From contig VYZI01000743.1 in the NCBI GenBank assembly GCA_013397695.1, positions 12,943 through 76,942 on the forward strand: a stretch of 64,000 nucleotides of DNA. The letters run 5' to 3'. Position 1 is the first letter of the stretch; the number at the start of each line of letters is the position of its first letter. The DNA is from Centropus unirufus. Lineage: Eukaryota > Chordata > Aves > Cuculiformes > Centropidae. Below the pieces are notes generated by a model that saw nothing but the letters and a program-made list of their open reading frames with translations, was not told the origin of the DNA and made no database searches. Below are positions 33,907 to 47,900 of the stretch, piece by piece. The position numbers were made by a program, and so were the translations under genes.

Positions 33907-36900
33907 GTAAATAACTGCTCCTGGGATATTTATGCTCAGGTACAGAGTACACAACACAACTTTACATATATTGCATTTTTTTTAAAACCTAATAAAAAAA
34001 ATATTAGAAAGCAGCAACACAGCCAAATTGCAAGGTAACATCCATCTCGGTAAACACTAAATACAGAGATATTGCAGACAGCATTGAGAGAGACAGAGGA
34101 GCCACAGGGGAGGTGGTGGGGGCACCACCAGCACTTGCCCCCTTTGGAGGAGCTCGGGTGTGGATTTGGGATGTAGCCCAGGGCACGCGGTTTTGGAAGC
34201 AGCCCCAAGGCTGCTCCTCAGCCCAGGGGGGCTGCACTGCCCTTCCCTGGCAGCCCCAGCCGCGCTGCTGGGAAGGGGACGCCTCACGTCACAGCCAGCA
34301 CACACAAACTCACACTACCTGGCCTGGTTTGAAGCTTTTTTTTTTCCCCCTCACTTTCCAGTTTGCCCCATTGCAGGCAGCAGAGATGGAGCAGGTTTGC
34401 CCAAGCAATCATTTTTGTCCAAAAGGACCCATAAAGCTGATGGGACAAGGCAGCCCCTGGACCGCAGCCTGGGGACAGTGATGCTCGCTGATGTTCACAG
34501 CAAGCGCTGCCACCTCTGTGCCAGGAACAGGTGGGCAGAAAGTCAGGGAAAAAAAGAAACAGCCCTACTCGTGGTGCGATGAAGGCACCGAGCCTGCTCC
34601 TACCCCTCCAAATTCCCCACCTCTGTCTGCTCAGCCCAAGGCACCAGCTCTGACAGCGCGAGCTTCTGCTGGTTCGCAGTTCAGGCCCCTTGTGCAATTC
34701 TTGTTTATTCTGGGGTATTTGCATGCACAGTTCCAAGGAAATCAGGTGATTTCAAGGCAATACCTGGCACAGGGATCTGCCAGCCCCGGGGCTTTGTGTG
34801 GCCTTGCTGGCATTCGCCCAGCACAGCCAGGTCCAAGAGCCCAGGGCTTGGTAGGATCCCAGGGCCTGGAATGCCAGGTTTGCTTCACCCCCACAGCAAC
34901 GATGAGTACACAGATGCCACAAACCTGCTGCTGCTGCTGCATGTAAATAAATGTATTTACACCTTCTGAAAGTTAAAATGCAGGAGGGAAAACCTACAGT
35001 CAGGCTTTAATTAAAGCACCAAGGCACAAGTGCTGCCAACTGCAAAGGGGGCCAAGAAGCTCCATCCCATGATCCAGATGACCATGGCCAAAGCAACGAC
35101 CTACTCGATGGCAATAAGGGACCCCCTGTCAGTGACCTAAACCTATTTTTAGCAATTCTTCAACAATCATGACCACCAACACATCAGCAGTTACATTCAT
35201 GAATCCTGGCAGGAAAAAACAATTAAAACGCCTTAAAACTATTAACTACTCAATGACAGGGAGATAACGAACGCCTTGGCAGGCTATCACAGCACACTGT
35301 GCGTAAACATCCCACAATACACGTTTCTAGTCCTGCTCTCCCGCAGCCAGGGCTCTCCTGGGGGGAGCAGCCAGCGCGATGGGGCGCAGGTCTGTGCGTT
35401 TAGAGCATGTCTGGAGCGTGACAGCGAGTGTTCCCAGGCAATAGGCTACAAATCTCTTCGGCATTTCCTCCCCCATCCTTTTTTTTTTTTTTCTGGCTTA
35501 TTTCTAAGCATTGTAACCTTTAAACCCGCAGAACAAGGCAGGGCTGCTCTTGCAGAAGGCCGCGGTGAATCTGTGCCCTGGAGGGAACAGCCCAAGGAAC
35601 AACACTAATAAAACTCAGTTTCTCACACACCGAATTTCTTCCCTATGTGGTGCAATGGCTTTAGATCAATACACGCATAAATCCTCAAGGACTACAATTA
35701 AGAGCCTGGGTCCTTGCCACAGACTTCACCTCAGCTTTATCAAATCAAAGTTCTGGGAGTGTTGAGAGCAACCAAGTGAGAGCCCAAAATCCCTCAGGTA
35801 AACCTCAGGTTTTGGGGCTGTCCGGCTCTCCTAGTGCTGTTTCTCAAGCACAGATCCATCCTGTGGTATGGACTATTGACCCATTTAAAGTGACCAACCT
35901 GGGTCCCAGAAGTTGCTTGAGTAAATCCTCGAGTCATTGGAAACAGCAGGTCCAGAACAGCCTCCTGCTCGGCCCCTGAACGCTCCTTGTCTTCACCCAA
36001 CCTGAGGGTTTCACCCTTAGTGCAAGAATGGGGAGTGTGGCAAAACGGAGTTTTTCAAAAGACAAGCCAAGACTCTGGAGAAAACTGGAGACCTGGAGTT
36101 TGCTTCCCCTGGCACCAGGGTGAGGGATTTAAGTAACAGGGATTAAAATATCAAGCAGCTGTCGCATGAGCTGCACTGCAGGGGAGCCTCACTGCCTGGG
36201 CACTGAGCACTACAGCAGCTTCAGCTCTATTAAAGGCAGCACTGGACATCAGTAACGTTCACAGCTTCTTCATAGAAAAGCTTAAAAACTGGCTGAAGGC
36301 CTACAGTTTGGCACATGAAAAAGATAATCGGTAAAAATCAGAGCTTCTGCAAACCCTGCACATGGGGCCTTGCTGGTCCCAGACAAAGAGCAAAGCAATG
36401 CTCCCGTTTTCTGTGATAAAAGATAAAAGCGGCCACAAAAGCCAGGAAAAATGAGTGAGAGGGTGAGGCTTAGATCAGGGCGCAAAGCTAAAGCAAGGCT
36501 TGACTTCAGACCCAACTGTGCTGGCAGCCATGCTGCTCCCAGTGTTGGAGCTTTTATTCCCTATTGCCCCTCTCGCAGGTGTCATCCCACGGGATCTGCT
36601 GCCCTGAGGAGTGTCTTGTGTTATACCATGTGCAAAAACCCTTCCCAGAGCGAAGGAACGGGCTCGGATGGGGGCACTCAAATCAGCAGTCAGAAAAGCA
36701 AAGTCAAATGACACCTGGAGCCCTTTCAAGGGTTAAAGAACACAAGAACTGTGTTTGAGCTTGGAAATGCCCAATAAAAAGTACATAAAATCTTGGGGAT
36801 TCGGTCTGACACCACCTCTTCTAAAGAGAAGCCACTTCAGAGAGGATGGAGACAGCCACTTTGCCCCTGCGCACACCGCAGTTAATCTGCCATCTCACCA

Positions 36901-39900
36901 GGAGGAAAGACGCAGGACACCTTCGTGCCCGGAAAGCCCAGGGACGCGTCAGCTCACGTGTGTTAAAAGCAGGTTGAAAAACCTCCATAAGGAGTTTTCT
37001 CCAACCCCAGGGACAGATGCTTCAGCGTTCAGAAAGAGGAGACACAGACTCTACAGACACATTTCAGGGGGGAGCAGCTCACTGTGCTCCGGGGACGCTC
37101 GCCTCGCAGCCACAGGGCTCTTCCCAGCCACGGCAATCCCAGCCAAGTTGGAGAGGAGAGCGCAAAGCTCTACACCATTAAACCAGCCATCCTCTAAAAG
37201 AAAAGAGAAACGGTACAGGTTACAACAGGGGTAAGGCAGGATGGGAAAGCCGAGCTCAGCTTGGGGCTGGCCAGACACTTCGCAGGAGGATCCAAGCAGC
37301 TCCGTGCAGCCGGTCTGTGTGACAGCAACCACCTTATTTACTCCTCTCTGAGCAAACGAGGAGCTGCTTTACATTTTGCATTGTTCTTGAACCTCTTACA
37401 AAGCTCCACACGAAGAGTTTCCCAGTCCCAGCCTGAGCTCAGGTTTACTGGAATGTCCCACAGGCAATAACGAAGCAGGCTGGTTACTCAGGGTTACTCA
37501 CTTTATTTGTGTTCTCCATAGGAAGGTACACTTCCAGGGCAAACATAAAACCCACCACAATCATCGCTTTGCATATTAACCACAATAAATACTTATAGCT
37601 TTGAAAAAACACCTTCCATTTCCTCACCAAGGGTCGCACGGAGGACAGGAACACGCTCAGGTCAGTACAATGAATTACAGATTTACAAATGCACAAGCAC
37701 GAGTTCAAAGCTGAGTGCCAGGATCTCCAGCAGCTCTGTTCATGCAAGGGCTCAGAGCACAGAAAACGCTCGGAGGGGCTCCGAGTCCTGTGGAGCTCAA
37801 TGCCTGCAGCACTTTGAGTCTGCAGCCCAATGTGTAAATCAATAAAGTGCAATTTGCCTTGTTACCTAAGCAGCACTCTTTTGCAATAAAAAAAAAAATA
37901 AATGGCACCGATATGGAGTGAATTTGCTAACAATTAACAGTGGCATCAACACTTAACAGGCAACAGCCAGGAAATCCAGGCACTATGTATTTTCTATGTG
38001 CGATTTTAAAATAAATAAACACATTTCTAAACAGCTTCCCTGACATTGACACTTTAAAAGTTACCCCATAGCAGCTGCCCACATGCTACATTCTCAGGCA
38101 AAAGACCAGAGCAAAGGAGGAAGGAGGTTTGTGCTGGAACAAGTCAGCTTCAAGTCTCTGGAAAACCTCCTGGAAGTCTGGGTTATTTGTTCAAGCACAG
38201 GGGCAAAACACTTGAAGCACAGCGTTAAAAAGGCCATTTTGCAAAGCTGGCACACGCATTGGTTTTCTGACCCCACAGCAACTTTTGGCTCCGAGGAAAG
38301 GCAAATCCAAAGGGGCTTTGATTTTTAGGCTATGGATAACTTCCATCTGATTTAATTCTAAAGTCAAATCACTCAGTATAAGATCCCCCAGCTCGGGTTC
38401 TTTCTCCTCTTCCCCTCATCTTCAACATTAAGGCCTCTGGAACACAGGGAGATGGGGAACTCCAGGAGGAAGGAGCCTTTTTGCATTGGCACCGGCTGGG
38501 CCGTGGCCAGGTCAGCCACCCCAGCCTGGGAGATGCTCTACAGCAAGATCCGAGCTCGATGCTTTGTGCGCTTCTGCGGCTTTGGCAGCACAGTCAGAAA
38601 AACTCCACAGCATTATTCAAAACACCATCAGAAACCAGAGGAAAGGAGACAGAGGGGCGTAACTTCAGGATCAATCCCATGCACTTGTGTCCAAGTACAC
38701 ACCGGAGATGGAGAAAGACGGGGCAGTCACACTGAGAACTTTGTTGGAAGGGCCTCGCTTCAAGGATAAAGTGCAACGACAGCAAAACCCGCACATCCGA
38801 ACACATTCAGGCAGGGGTAGGAGCTGTGCCCTCCTCGCCGGGCAGAGGAGCCGCATCCCGAGGCAGCGAGGCCCATGCCCCATCACTGCGGGGACCTCCC
38901 CACTGCAAAGCGGGAGCCAGCTCCTCACCCAGACCCAAAGCCTCTCCTAATGTCCGACATCTGGAAACTCACTCAGCTGCTGGTTTACGTCTTGTGCTAC
39001 ACCCAGCTCTCGCTTTGATGCCAGCGCACCAGGAGCTTTGCCCAAAGCCCCAGGGCTGAGGCAAGGAGTGGTCATAGTTTTGCCGAGAGGGAGAGCACGG
39101 CAGCAACACGCACAGAGACCCGAGGCCTCCGAGGACACAGCTCGTGCCCCCCCTGAGCCCACCTTTCCGCACTGGGTGCTCCCACCTAGGGAGACCACGG
39201 TGCTGCCAGCAGTGGGAGCAGCCGGGTGCTGGGGGGTCACCCTGGCACAGGGGACGAGCATGGCACAGCACGGGCCCTGCTCTGCCGTCCCAGCCCCAGG
39301 GCCCCAGGCTGAGCACCGACACTGCAAATAAACACACACAGAACGAAAAGCGTCAGCGTTGCATGCACTGCAGGAGGTGCAACACCCGGTAAGCCAAGCG
39401 AGGGTTTGCAGCAGGGTCTGCCAGAGCCACCAGCAGAGCAAGGACATGGGGCCAGGCCTCAGCGAGAGCAGGGAAGCGAGGGCATCTCCGGCCTTTCTGC
39501 ACGAGGCGGCAGCCAAGGTCGCAGCCGAGCCCTTTACTCGGAGGTCGAGAGGGAAGCCAAGGTCTCGTGGGTGACGCCGGCTGGTGGCTCCCTGGAGGGA
39601 CAGACAAGGACTTGTTCCCCCCGAGGGTGGGACAAAGACAGCCCTGCTCTCTGCACCCCCATTCAGACAGGTCTCCAAGCGGAGGTGACAGTGAGGACTC
39701 GGGGACAAGTGCCACCCACATGGAAAGGCTGAACCCACCCCGCTGCTCGCCAAGGATGAGCTGAACCCACCCGGCTCCCGCCAGGCACCGGGCACTGCGG
39801 CTGAGCAGCTCCACTCCCACCCAGGCTGCGATCCAGCGACTCCTGAAAAATCCCTGCCATAAATGCCATCACCTCACCCTGTCCCAGGCAGAGGGGACCT

Positions 39901-41903
39901 AACGGGCACCCGCTCGGTACCAGCGGTGCGAGGCTCCCGCGTCCTGGCCCAGGAAACGCACCTTTGGCAGGCGGCCAGCACAAGTATCAGACACCACCAA
40001 GTCCAGCTGGAGCCCCCAGGTCATTGGGCTCAGCCTGATAAGGTCCTCCTCCTGCCCCAAGGTTCCCCTAAATGACACGTTATTACCCAGCAAAGACTTC
40101 TGTGCTCTCTGCCTGTGTTTCCCCAAAGTAGTTTCCATGCAACATTAATCAGGAGAAGTCCTACTTACTAAACCCACAGAGCACACACAAGCTGCTGGCA
40201 GCGGTACTCACAGGCAAGCATTTCCCCCTTCAGGCTGCAAAGGAAAAAGAAAGAGCACAAGAGAGCTCAGAGTGCGTACGAGAGGAGATTTAAGGAGAAC
40301 AGTAAAAGCAGCAAAGCAAAGGAGGAAAGAAGTGAAGCAAACCCGAAGATTTCAGGTGAGGGAGCTCAGGGCAGGCTTGGATCAGAGCTGGAGGTGGCCC
40401 AAGGCACGGACACTGGGTCACAGCACCAGCCACCTCCTCCCCTACTGCTCATCTCGAGGGCTCCAGCCAGGTGAGATGCAGGACAGCACACTCCCTACTG
40501 CTCACACAATCCCAGCAGCCAGCGTTCCCAACTGCTCCTTCGTCCCTGAGCTGCCAGGGCTTTTTTGCCATTAGAGTTAGGAAGGGAACAGCTGCAAACA
40601 TGGAGCAGTTGGAGCAGGGATCCCCCTCCTGGGGCTGCTCAGCTGGAGACCCCCACAAATTAAGACCTTGGGCAGTCAGGGTCCGGTCCAGCTGAGCTCC
40701 AGAGCTGCTGCGGGCCAAACCCACCCCAACGCAAAGCCCTGTCGAGTTCAGATCCCACTGGAGCCCTGGGACTTTGGGAATGTCCAAGCCTAAAGCTCTT
40801 CAACGAGTACAAAACCACCAGCAAGGTTCACCTGCACAGCTTTGCCCCTTCTTTCTGCTAACAGGGAGGTGGGAAACAAGAATCCGGGATCACTGAATGG
40901 CTTGGAAATCATTAACCTCTAAAGCATCCAGGATTATTTGGTAATGACGGCTGTCTCTACACAAGGAGCCCTGCTAAGATCTCCTCAAAGGCCACCAAGC
41001 ACCTCCTCTCTGCCTTGTCTGGAAGAGCTTGCAGCCCTGCGGGCTCCCAAACACAGAAAAACTCCTCGTGTAGCAGGGAAACAATTTAAAATGAACAGAG
41101 GAAAAAAACAGGGCTTCATATCCAAGACTGATGAGTACCTACGTGCTTCTAAACTAAGTGAAATGCCAAGAACCAAAACCCAAACCATCTTAATTTGGGC
41201 ACCCAGAACCAAAGCTTTGCTCAAGAAGCTGTTGATGTTGGGATCTACAGGGTAATGGGCAGCAACACCATCATGGATGCAAAGATTTCCTACCCAGCCT
41301 CTCTGGGGCTGGAGCAACACTTGGCTGTGGTATCAAAACTAGGACAAAGAGGGCATTTGAATCATGGAATTGTTAAGGTTGGAAAAGACCTCTAAGCTCA
41401 TGCAGTCCAACCGTCAGCCCAACCTCACCAAGGCCACTGATCCATGCCCTCAAGTGCCTCATCCACATGGGATTTGAACCCCTCCAGGGATGGAGACTTC
41501 TCCACTCTGTCAAGAAAGAAATTTTTCCTTATATCCAACCTATGTAACCATTTCCAATAATCAAGTGTTTTGCAGGACAGCAAAACACCACCCAGATCAA
41601 TGACCCTACCAAAACCCTACTGCACTGACACAAACCTGCCTCCATGGAGCCTGATTTTTGAAAGCCACCAGGCACCACAATTCTAGTTTAATGGGGCACA
41701 TTTTGGGGGGCTGGGGAGGTTTTTATGCATATTGGTGGGCTTTTTTTTTTTTTTTTGAGGACTCTAATCCAGCAGGATTTCCATGTAGGAACACAGAGGG
41801 TGATCAAAACCCTGGGAAGGGTCTGTATTTCAGAGAGGACCATGGACAACCGCGAGTGATGGTGGGAAGGGAAATGTAGGGAAGGTACCACCTGGACACC
41901 GAC
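33907..41903 (-). other. PFKFB2: Probable PFKFB2 3' region (last intron/exon and 3'UTR)
   Basis: About 8 kb on the 3' side of the last recognised PFKFB2 exon. A terminal coding exon and long 3'UTR are expected here, but I could not recognise the final coding residues. A 282-codon minus frame at 39795-38947 is GC-rich, lacks any domain and is not called. One CR1 fragment lies at 41.36-41.56 kb. Confidence 0.4.
41357..41560 (-). mobile_element. CR1 fragment, diverged subtype
   Basis: GAATCATGGAATTGTTAAGG, TTGGAAAAGACCTCTAAGCTC and CTTATATCCAACCTATG, antisense. Confidence 0.82.
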
Positions 41904-44900
41904 TTGCAGCTGCAGTCGGTTGGCCCCATCTCGAGTTTCCAGGGATGGGAAAGGCCCCAGCAGGTCGAGAGGTTTGCTCCCAACGCTGTAATGTCGTGGG
42001 CGCTTTACTGTGTCCGCGCTGGCCCGCGGCGTAAAGCTGTTTCTTCTCATCCCGATAGGGGTTTGGCTGGCGGGAAGCTTGTTCTGATCCCAGATGGAGG
42101 GAACGGCAAGGAATGAAAAGGGGAACCAAGTTTAGAAGCACATCACACACCTCTGGACAGGGCTCCTGCAATCCCATTAGTCAACTCTGACGGGTTCCCA
42201 CCACTGCTGTAAGGAGATGATCAGTGCAACGCAGGTGAACGGGACCCATCTCCTCCCACTCCAGGACAGGCAAACTTTAGACACACCACACTCTTGCACT
42301 GAATCCTTGTAAAAGTCCACAGAAACAAGGGAAAAACCTCCACTCTTCCCAACCACCGGCACACGGCAGCCAGCCCAGCTCTGGGGGCTGCAAATGCTGC
42401 TGGGAGCCCCTGGGAATGCACCCCGGAGCCCAGCCTTACCCTGCTGGCAGCTTTAGAAAGATATCAAGACAATGGGAAAAATTCACTTCAAACTATTTGG
42501 CAAGTCTTTTAGAGATTATCACAATTAATGCAAACAAGCATCAGCAACAAATACTTCACTGAAGACAGAATGACACTGGAATTTAGAATTTATTTCTTAA
42601 ATTTGCCCATTCTGCTTCCTGGACTAGCTCTGAAAAACAACTGCTCCTGGCAGGCGAAGGACATGAATTCAGCTTACAATTATTTCTGGGGGGTGGTTCT
42701 GAATGCGTTTAAGAATGTTACAGCTCAGGGACTGCTTTCTGAAAAGGCAAAAATCCACAGTTGCAGAGCAAGACTCACCGAGTTCAGAGAGGGTTTCTCA
42801 CGGTGGGTGTTCACTGCTTCCACGTTCAGGGTGATCGTCTCCACCTTACAGCCTTCACCAAAAAAGAAAGAGAAGTTCATAGGAGGAAGGGTAATTCATT
42901 CAATAAGCTTTTTTTTCCCCATTTAATTTTAATATTATATTAGTTTTATTTATTTATTGATCCGCTGGAGTGAGGCCAGAGGAGGCACCTCCTATAGCAC
43001 CTCCCATCCTAGTATAGGCTGGCAGCACTGGGCTTGTTCAGCCTGGAGAAGGGAAGGCTCTGGGGAGACCTTAGAGCAGCTTCCAGCACTGAAAGGGGCT
43101 CCAGGAAAGCTGGGGAGGGGCTCTGGATCAGGGAGCGCAGGGAGAGGATGAGGGGAAAGGGTTATAAGCTGAAAGAGGGGAAATGACACCCAGACTCCCA
43201 TCACGCTTGCACACACTCACACAAACCAGGAGAACGCAAATACTTACCGTAAGCCACCGGCGTGAGCTTGAGGATGGTGTGGAGGGGGCAGCGCAGGTAG
43301 GGCAGCTCATCTAGGAGAGAGGCAGGCGTTTTGGGGGTGTTTCAGATGTTTCTGGGGCTCTCTGTGCTGCCCACCCCCTCTCCGGAGGTCTCTCTGGACA
43401 CCGACCCCACGAGTGCCTTGTGCCTGCGCTGCTGGGGTCACAGCCTGCCCGGTGCCCCTGGATCATCCTCCCCAGCCCTGGAGCCACGGGGTGGGACTGT
43501 TCCCACCATTTCCAGCCAGAGGAAACCCGTCCAGCAGCAGGTGGGTGGGAAAGTACAGACCCAATGTGGTCTTATTTCAAGCTGTATCAAAAGCTTATTA
43601 AATCCCAGTGCTACCCCATAAAGGAGTTTCCACTCTGCTGCAATGAGCTTCCAGGCCAGTGCGTGCTGCAAGGGATCGGAGTTTTGTTGGGATGTAGCCC
43701 TACAGACAATCCTTTCCAGGCTGCCAAAGCACCCAAGAACTACCAATTAACATCAAAAAGCATCATTCCCTAAAGATTAGTGACAGTACAAGGGGAGCAG
43801 TTTTCAGCTAAAAGGGGGGAGATTGAGATGAGCTTTTAGGGAGAAATGTTTTGCTGTGAGGGTGGGGAGGTCCTGGCCCAGGTTGCCCAGAGCAGTGGGG
43901 GCTGCCCCATCCCTGGAGGTGTTCAAGGCCAGGTTGGATGGGGCTTGGAGCCCCTGATCCAGGGGGAGGTGTCCCTGCCCATGGCAGGGGGTGGGACTGG
44001 ATACGTTTTGACGTCCCTTCCAACCCAAACCACCCCATGGTTCTGTGACTCTTGCTCGGCTCCCTGCCCTGCTGACATAGAGGGGTTAAAGTGTTTCCCA
44101 AAAGTTTTCTTATTTTCCTTTTTAAGCAGCTCTTCCCTTGTGAAAAATCAAAACAGTAATTAGAAGCCACCCTCCCAAAAGCTCCGCAAAGGAAGCCGCG
44201 AGAGAAGCCAGCCCCTAACATCGGCGTTTTATTTTTGTACCTGCACTCTTGTCAAGAAAATAAGCCAACAGGCACCTCATAACCGCCTGGTGGGAGATAA
44301 CGAGAACATTGCCTTGCCGCTCGAGCTCCATAATTACTGGCTCCAGGCGCTGGACCAAGTCCTGGTAGGACTGAAAAACAAAACAGGAATTTTTCAAGGG
44401 TTCTTCTAAACAGAGACTTAAAGCAGAAACAGCAATTTAAGCAGCCTCACGTTCAGGAAAACATCAGTTAAAATATCAAAATGTTGGAGTTATGGATGGT
44501 CTGGTAAACACAGAAGAAGGCAAACAGCAGAAGGTGAAATTTAACGCCTGCAATCCTCTGATGATGGGAGGATTCTGATTACCAGTAACTCTTCCCGAGT
44601 GCAGTAAGAGAAACAAAAAATAGTAAATTATACGTTTGAACAAGGTTGTGAAGTAAAACCAGAAATGACTTCACCCACACCCACAACCACTTTCTCCCAC
44701 AGTGTTTTTCCACAGGGACAATCAGGCAAGTGACAGGATGCAGAAACCCCCTGGGTCAGTGGGGAGCATCGGGGACCCAGCAAGTAGCCCAATTATTGAA
44801 AAACATCACGTGCACGCCACAATAAAGGAAAGCAACAAACCTTTCCTCTAAGGGGGAGATGGGAATCCCTAATGCTCTCAGTTTCTTGTATAAATATTGG

Positions 44901-47900
44901 CAGAAAAAGTAAAAATTAAGTGAAGCCTTCAATCTACACAAATTTGTTTTACACAGAGTGAATCTTAACTGTCATTCCTTAAGGGTCCTCACCTCTCCTC
45001 CAGGATAGCGATAAAGGTATTTCTCTTGATCTCTCAAGGCAAACTCATCGGGATACTTGGCTTCGATCTCAGCGTAGGTCATTTCTTCACAGACCCCCTG
45101 AGGGAAGAAGGGCTCAGTTACACCACGCTGGGCTTCAACAGAAGCACCACACCTCCAAAAAAAGCAAGTGCCCGCCACCAGTAACCCCTTCACGTGATGA
45201 AACCATCAGGTTTCACACCTGAGACTGCTGTAACACCAGCACTTCTGCGCCCCACAGCCGGGATGCTTTGAAACAGATCTGGGACTTTTGGTTTTATTTG
45301 AAACTCCCTGTTTGCCAGGGATGGAAACGAGTGTTCGCTTCCACAGCGACAACCTCATGATTTCTTTTGCCTGCAAGAACTGGAGCAGGAGCAGCAACCT
45401 TTGTCCACCCAGGATGTGTGACAAATGCCTGGAACGTTCAGTGTTATTTTCTTTCCCCACACCAGCTGGATACGCTCACAGCAAGCTCCAGCAGCTCCAG
45501 GCATTGCCACTCCTGCGCAAAACCACCCCAGACCTCCTGCTGATGGGTGGAGCACGTTACATGCAGCCACAGTTACAAATGGGCAGGAAAGATTATGCGG
45601 GTGAATTTGTTATCAAACATCCTTCCCATCCAGAAGAGCCAAAGGCTTTGACCAGCATCTCCCTTNATTTGTTATCAAACATCCTTCCCATCCAGAAGAG
45701 CCAAAGGCTTTGACCAGCATCTCCCTTACAGCATCGATCTCATTGAGAATCTTCCACTGCTCGTACGTGACCCCCAAGGACTCGGCGGTCTGGATCGTCC
45801 TTTTCAGCTGGCTCGTCCACACCTTTAGATCAACGATTTCCTGCTCCTCTATGAACTTCTTCAGCGCCTGAGCAAACTGAGAGAAGAGGCAGGGGAGGTC
45901 AGGAGGGAGCAGGAGCTGCCACCACCGTTAAAATCATCATTTCAAGGGCTGTGGCTGTTGCAGCAAGATCCAGCTGCGGGGCTGCCCCTCGCAGGAGTCG
46001 GATGCAGCGCCCGGCTCTCACCCTGGTCACACAACACAAACACAGCAACCCGGCTGCTGCCAGACACGTACCTGCTTCCCACGTGGTGACAGACCAGAAT
46101 CCCCACCAATCTTGCCAACAAGATTATATTCACTCTCACCGTGTCGGCAAAGGTAGATGGTACGTGGCTGGACATGAATGTTCATTAGGTAATAGACGAT
46201 TTTACTCTGGATGTAATCCTGGACTCTGTTTACTAGGAACCGCTGTCCCACATTGATCACTTTAATGAAGGAAAGATCTCTGGAGTCAACATAAAATAAG
46301 AACACCCACACGACTGGTTTTAAAAAGGAAGCATGTATATCTGCGGGTGTAATCTAGCTACTTAGCCTCTAGTAAAGGCATCAGCACTACCACTGGGTCA
46401 CTCCAGCAGCCAGAAAAGACCCTGAACTGCCGTGCTTAAACCAGGAGCTGCATTAAACTGCACTACACTAACAAAAAGAAGTCCTTTCAGATAACTTGGG
46501 ACCCAAGGAAATCGCCTTCACACAAACAATCAGACTCTGGGGGAACAGAGGCTGCAGCAGACGCGTTGCAGCATCCTAAGCCAGAGAACAGCAGCCACAA
46601 AGCAAAGCAGCTCATGTGTGCAAGGACAAAATGCGCTCCGGGGCTTTGCTTACTTGTCGTACACGTCAGGATCAAGAGGCTGGTAAGTGACCTTGTAGCA
46701 CTCAATCCTCTTCAGGAAATCATCCATCACGTTCTCCCGGTTTCTCTCTGGGTAGTCAGGGCTGGAAACTTTCACCTCCTGATGAACAGACAGTGATGCT
46801 TTGTGAGAGTTTAGGCAAACTTGACACAGAGCAAAAGCAATGCTGAATAACATCATTCTTCCCTTTTGAAACAATTAAGCGTTGTTTTTAACACTGCCTT
46901 GTGGAAAATCCTGCTCCTGGAGAGGAAACAAAGGGCAGCTCTGAAGGCGCTGTAGTCTTTGGCCCTGCGACAGACACAGCTGGCTTGCTGTTAGCTGTCC
47001 CCGCGAGCCACCCACCTTCCCCCAGCATGAAAACACGTTTCAAGGTCAAATGTTCCCCAGCTTCACTTGATTGCCACGTTCTCACATAACTCACTGCATC
47101 TACAGCTTTTATAAATCTGCAAACCTCTCGTTTCTCGTTACCACGCTGAAACATAAGAGCAAAAGCATTTGCAGACGTTGCTCGGAGCTACTGCAGCCGG
47201 TGACCTTGCACCAAGCACCTGAGCTCCCACAGCAAGCACCGGCTGCTGAGCCTGGAAAACGCAGCACGCACCAGGATATTGGCAGCAATGACTTCCGGAT
47301 CATCACAGACGGACTCCACAAAAAACACCTGCAAAGGAGGAAAGGAAGCACGTTTCAGAGTTAACTCTGCCCTGAATCAAAACTCTCCTTGGGCAGGAGC
47401 TCTTATGTCCCTCAGTGCAGCAACTCCAACTAAAATTGAATATAGGAGCACTACCTTGAAAGCATTCTCCTTAGCAAAATTTAAGATCAGGTCCCGCCTT
47501 TCTCGAGTTGTGTTGGTGGCATCAAACACCTACCAGAAAATGAAAAGAGAGAACATAGAGCAGCTGCCAGTACTTAAATAGGGGCCTACAGGAAAGCTGG
47601 GGAGGGGCTCTTGGTCAGGGAGTGAAGGGATAGGACAAGGGGAACGGGTTTTCACCTGAAAGAGGGGAGATTGAGATGAGATCTCAGAGAGAAATGTTTT
47701 GCTGTGAGGGTGGGGAGGCCCTGGCCCAGGTTGCCCAGAGCAGTGGGGGCTGCCCCATCCCTGGAGGTGTTCAAGGCCAGGTTGGATGGGGCTTGGAGCC
47801 CCTGATGCAGTGGGAGGTGTCCCTGCCCTTGGCAGGGGGTGGGACTGGCTGGGCTTTGAGGTCCCTTCCAACCCAAACCACTCCATGACTCTAAGTAGCA

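Noticed and set aside
38947..39795. Minus-strand open frame of 282 codons in the PFKFB2 3' region
   Set aside because: GC-rich, no recognisable domain, no supporting splice sites, and overlapping frames on the other strand are equally open.
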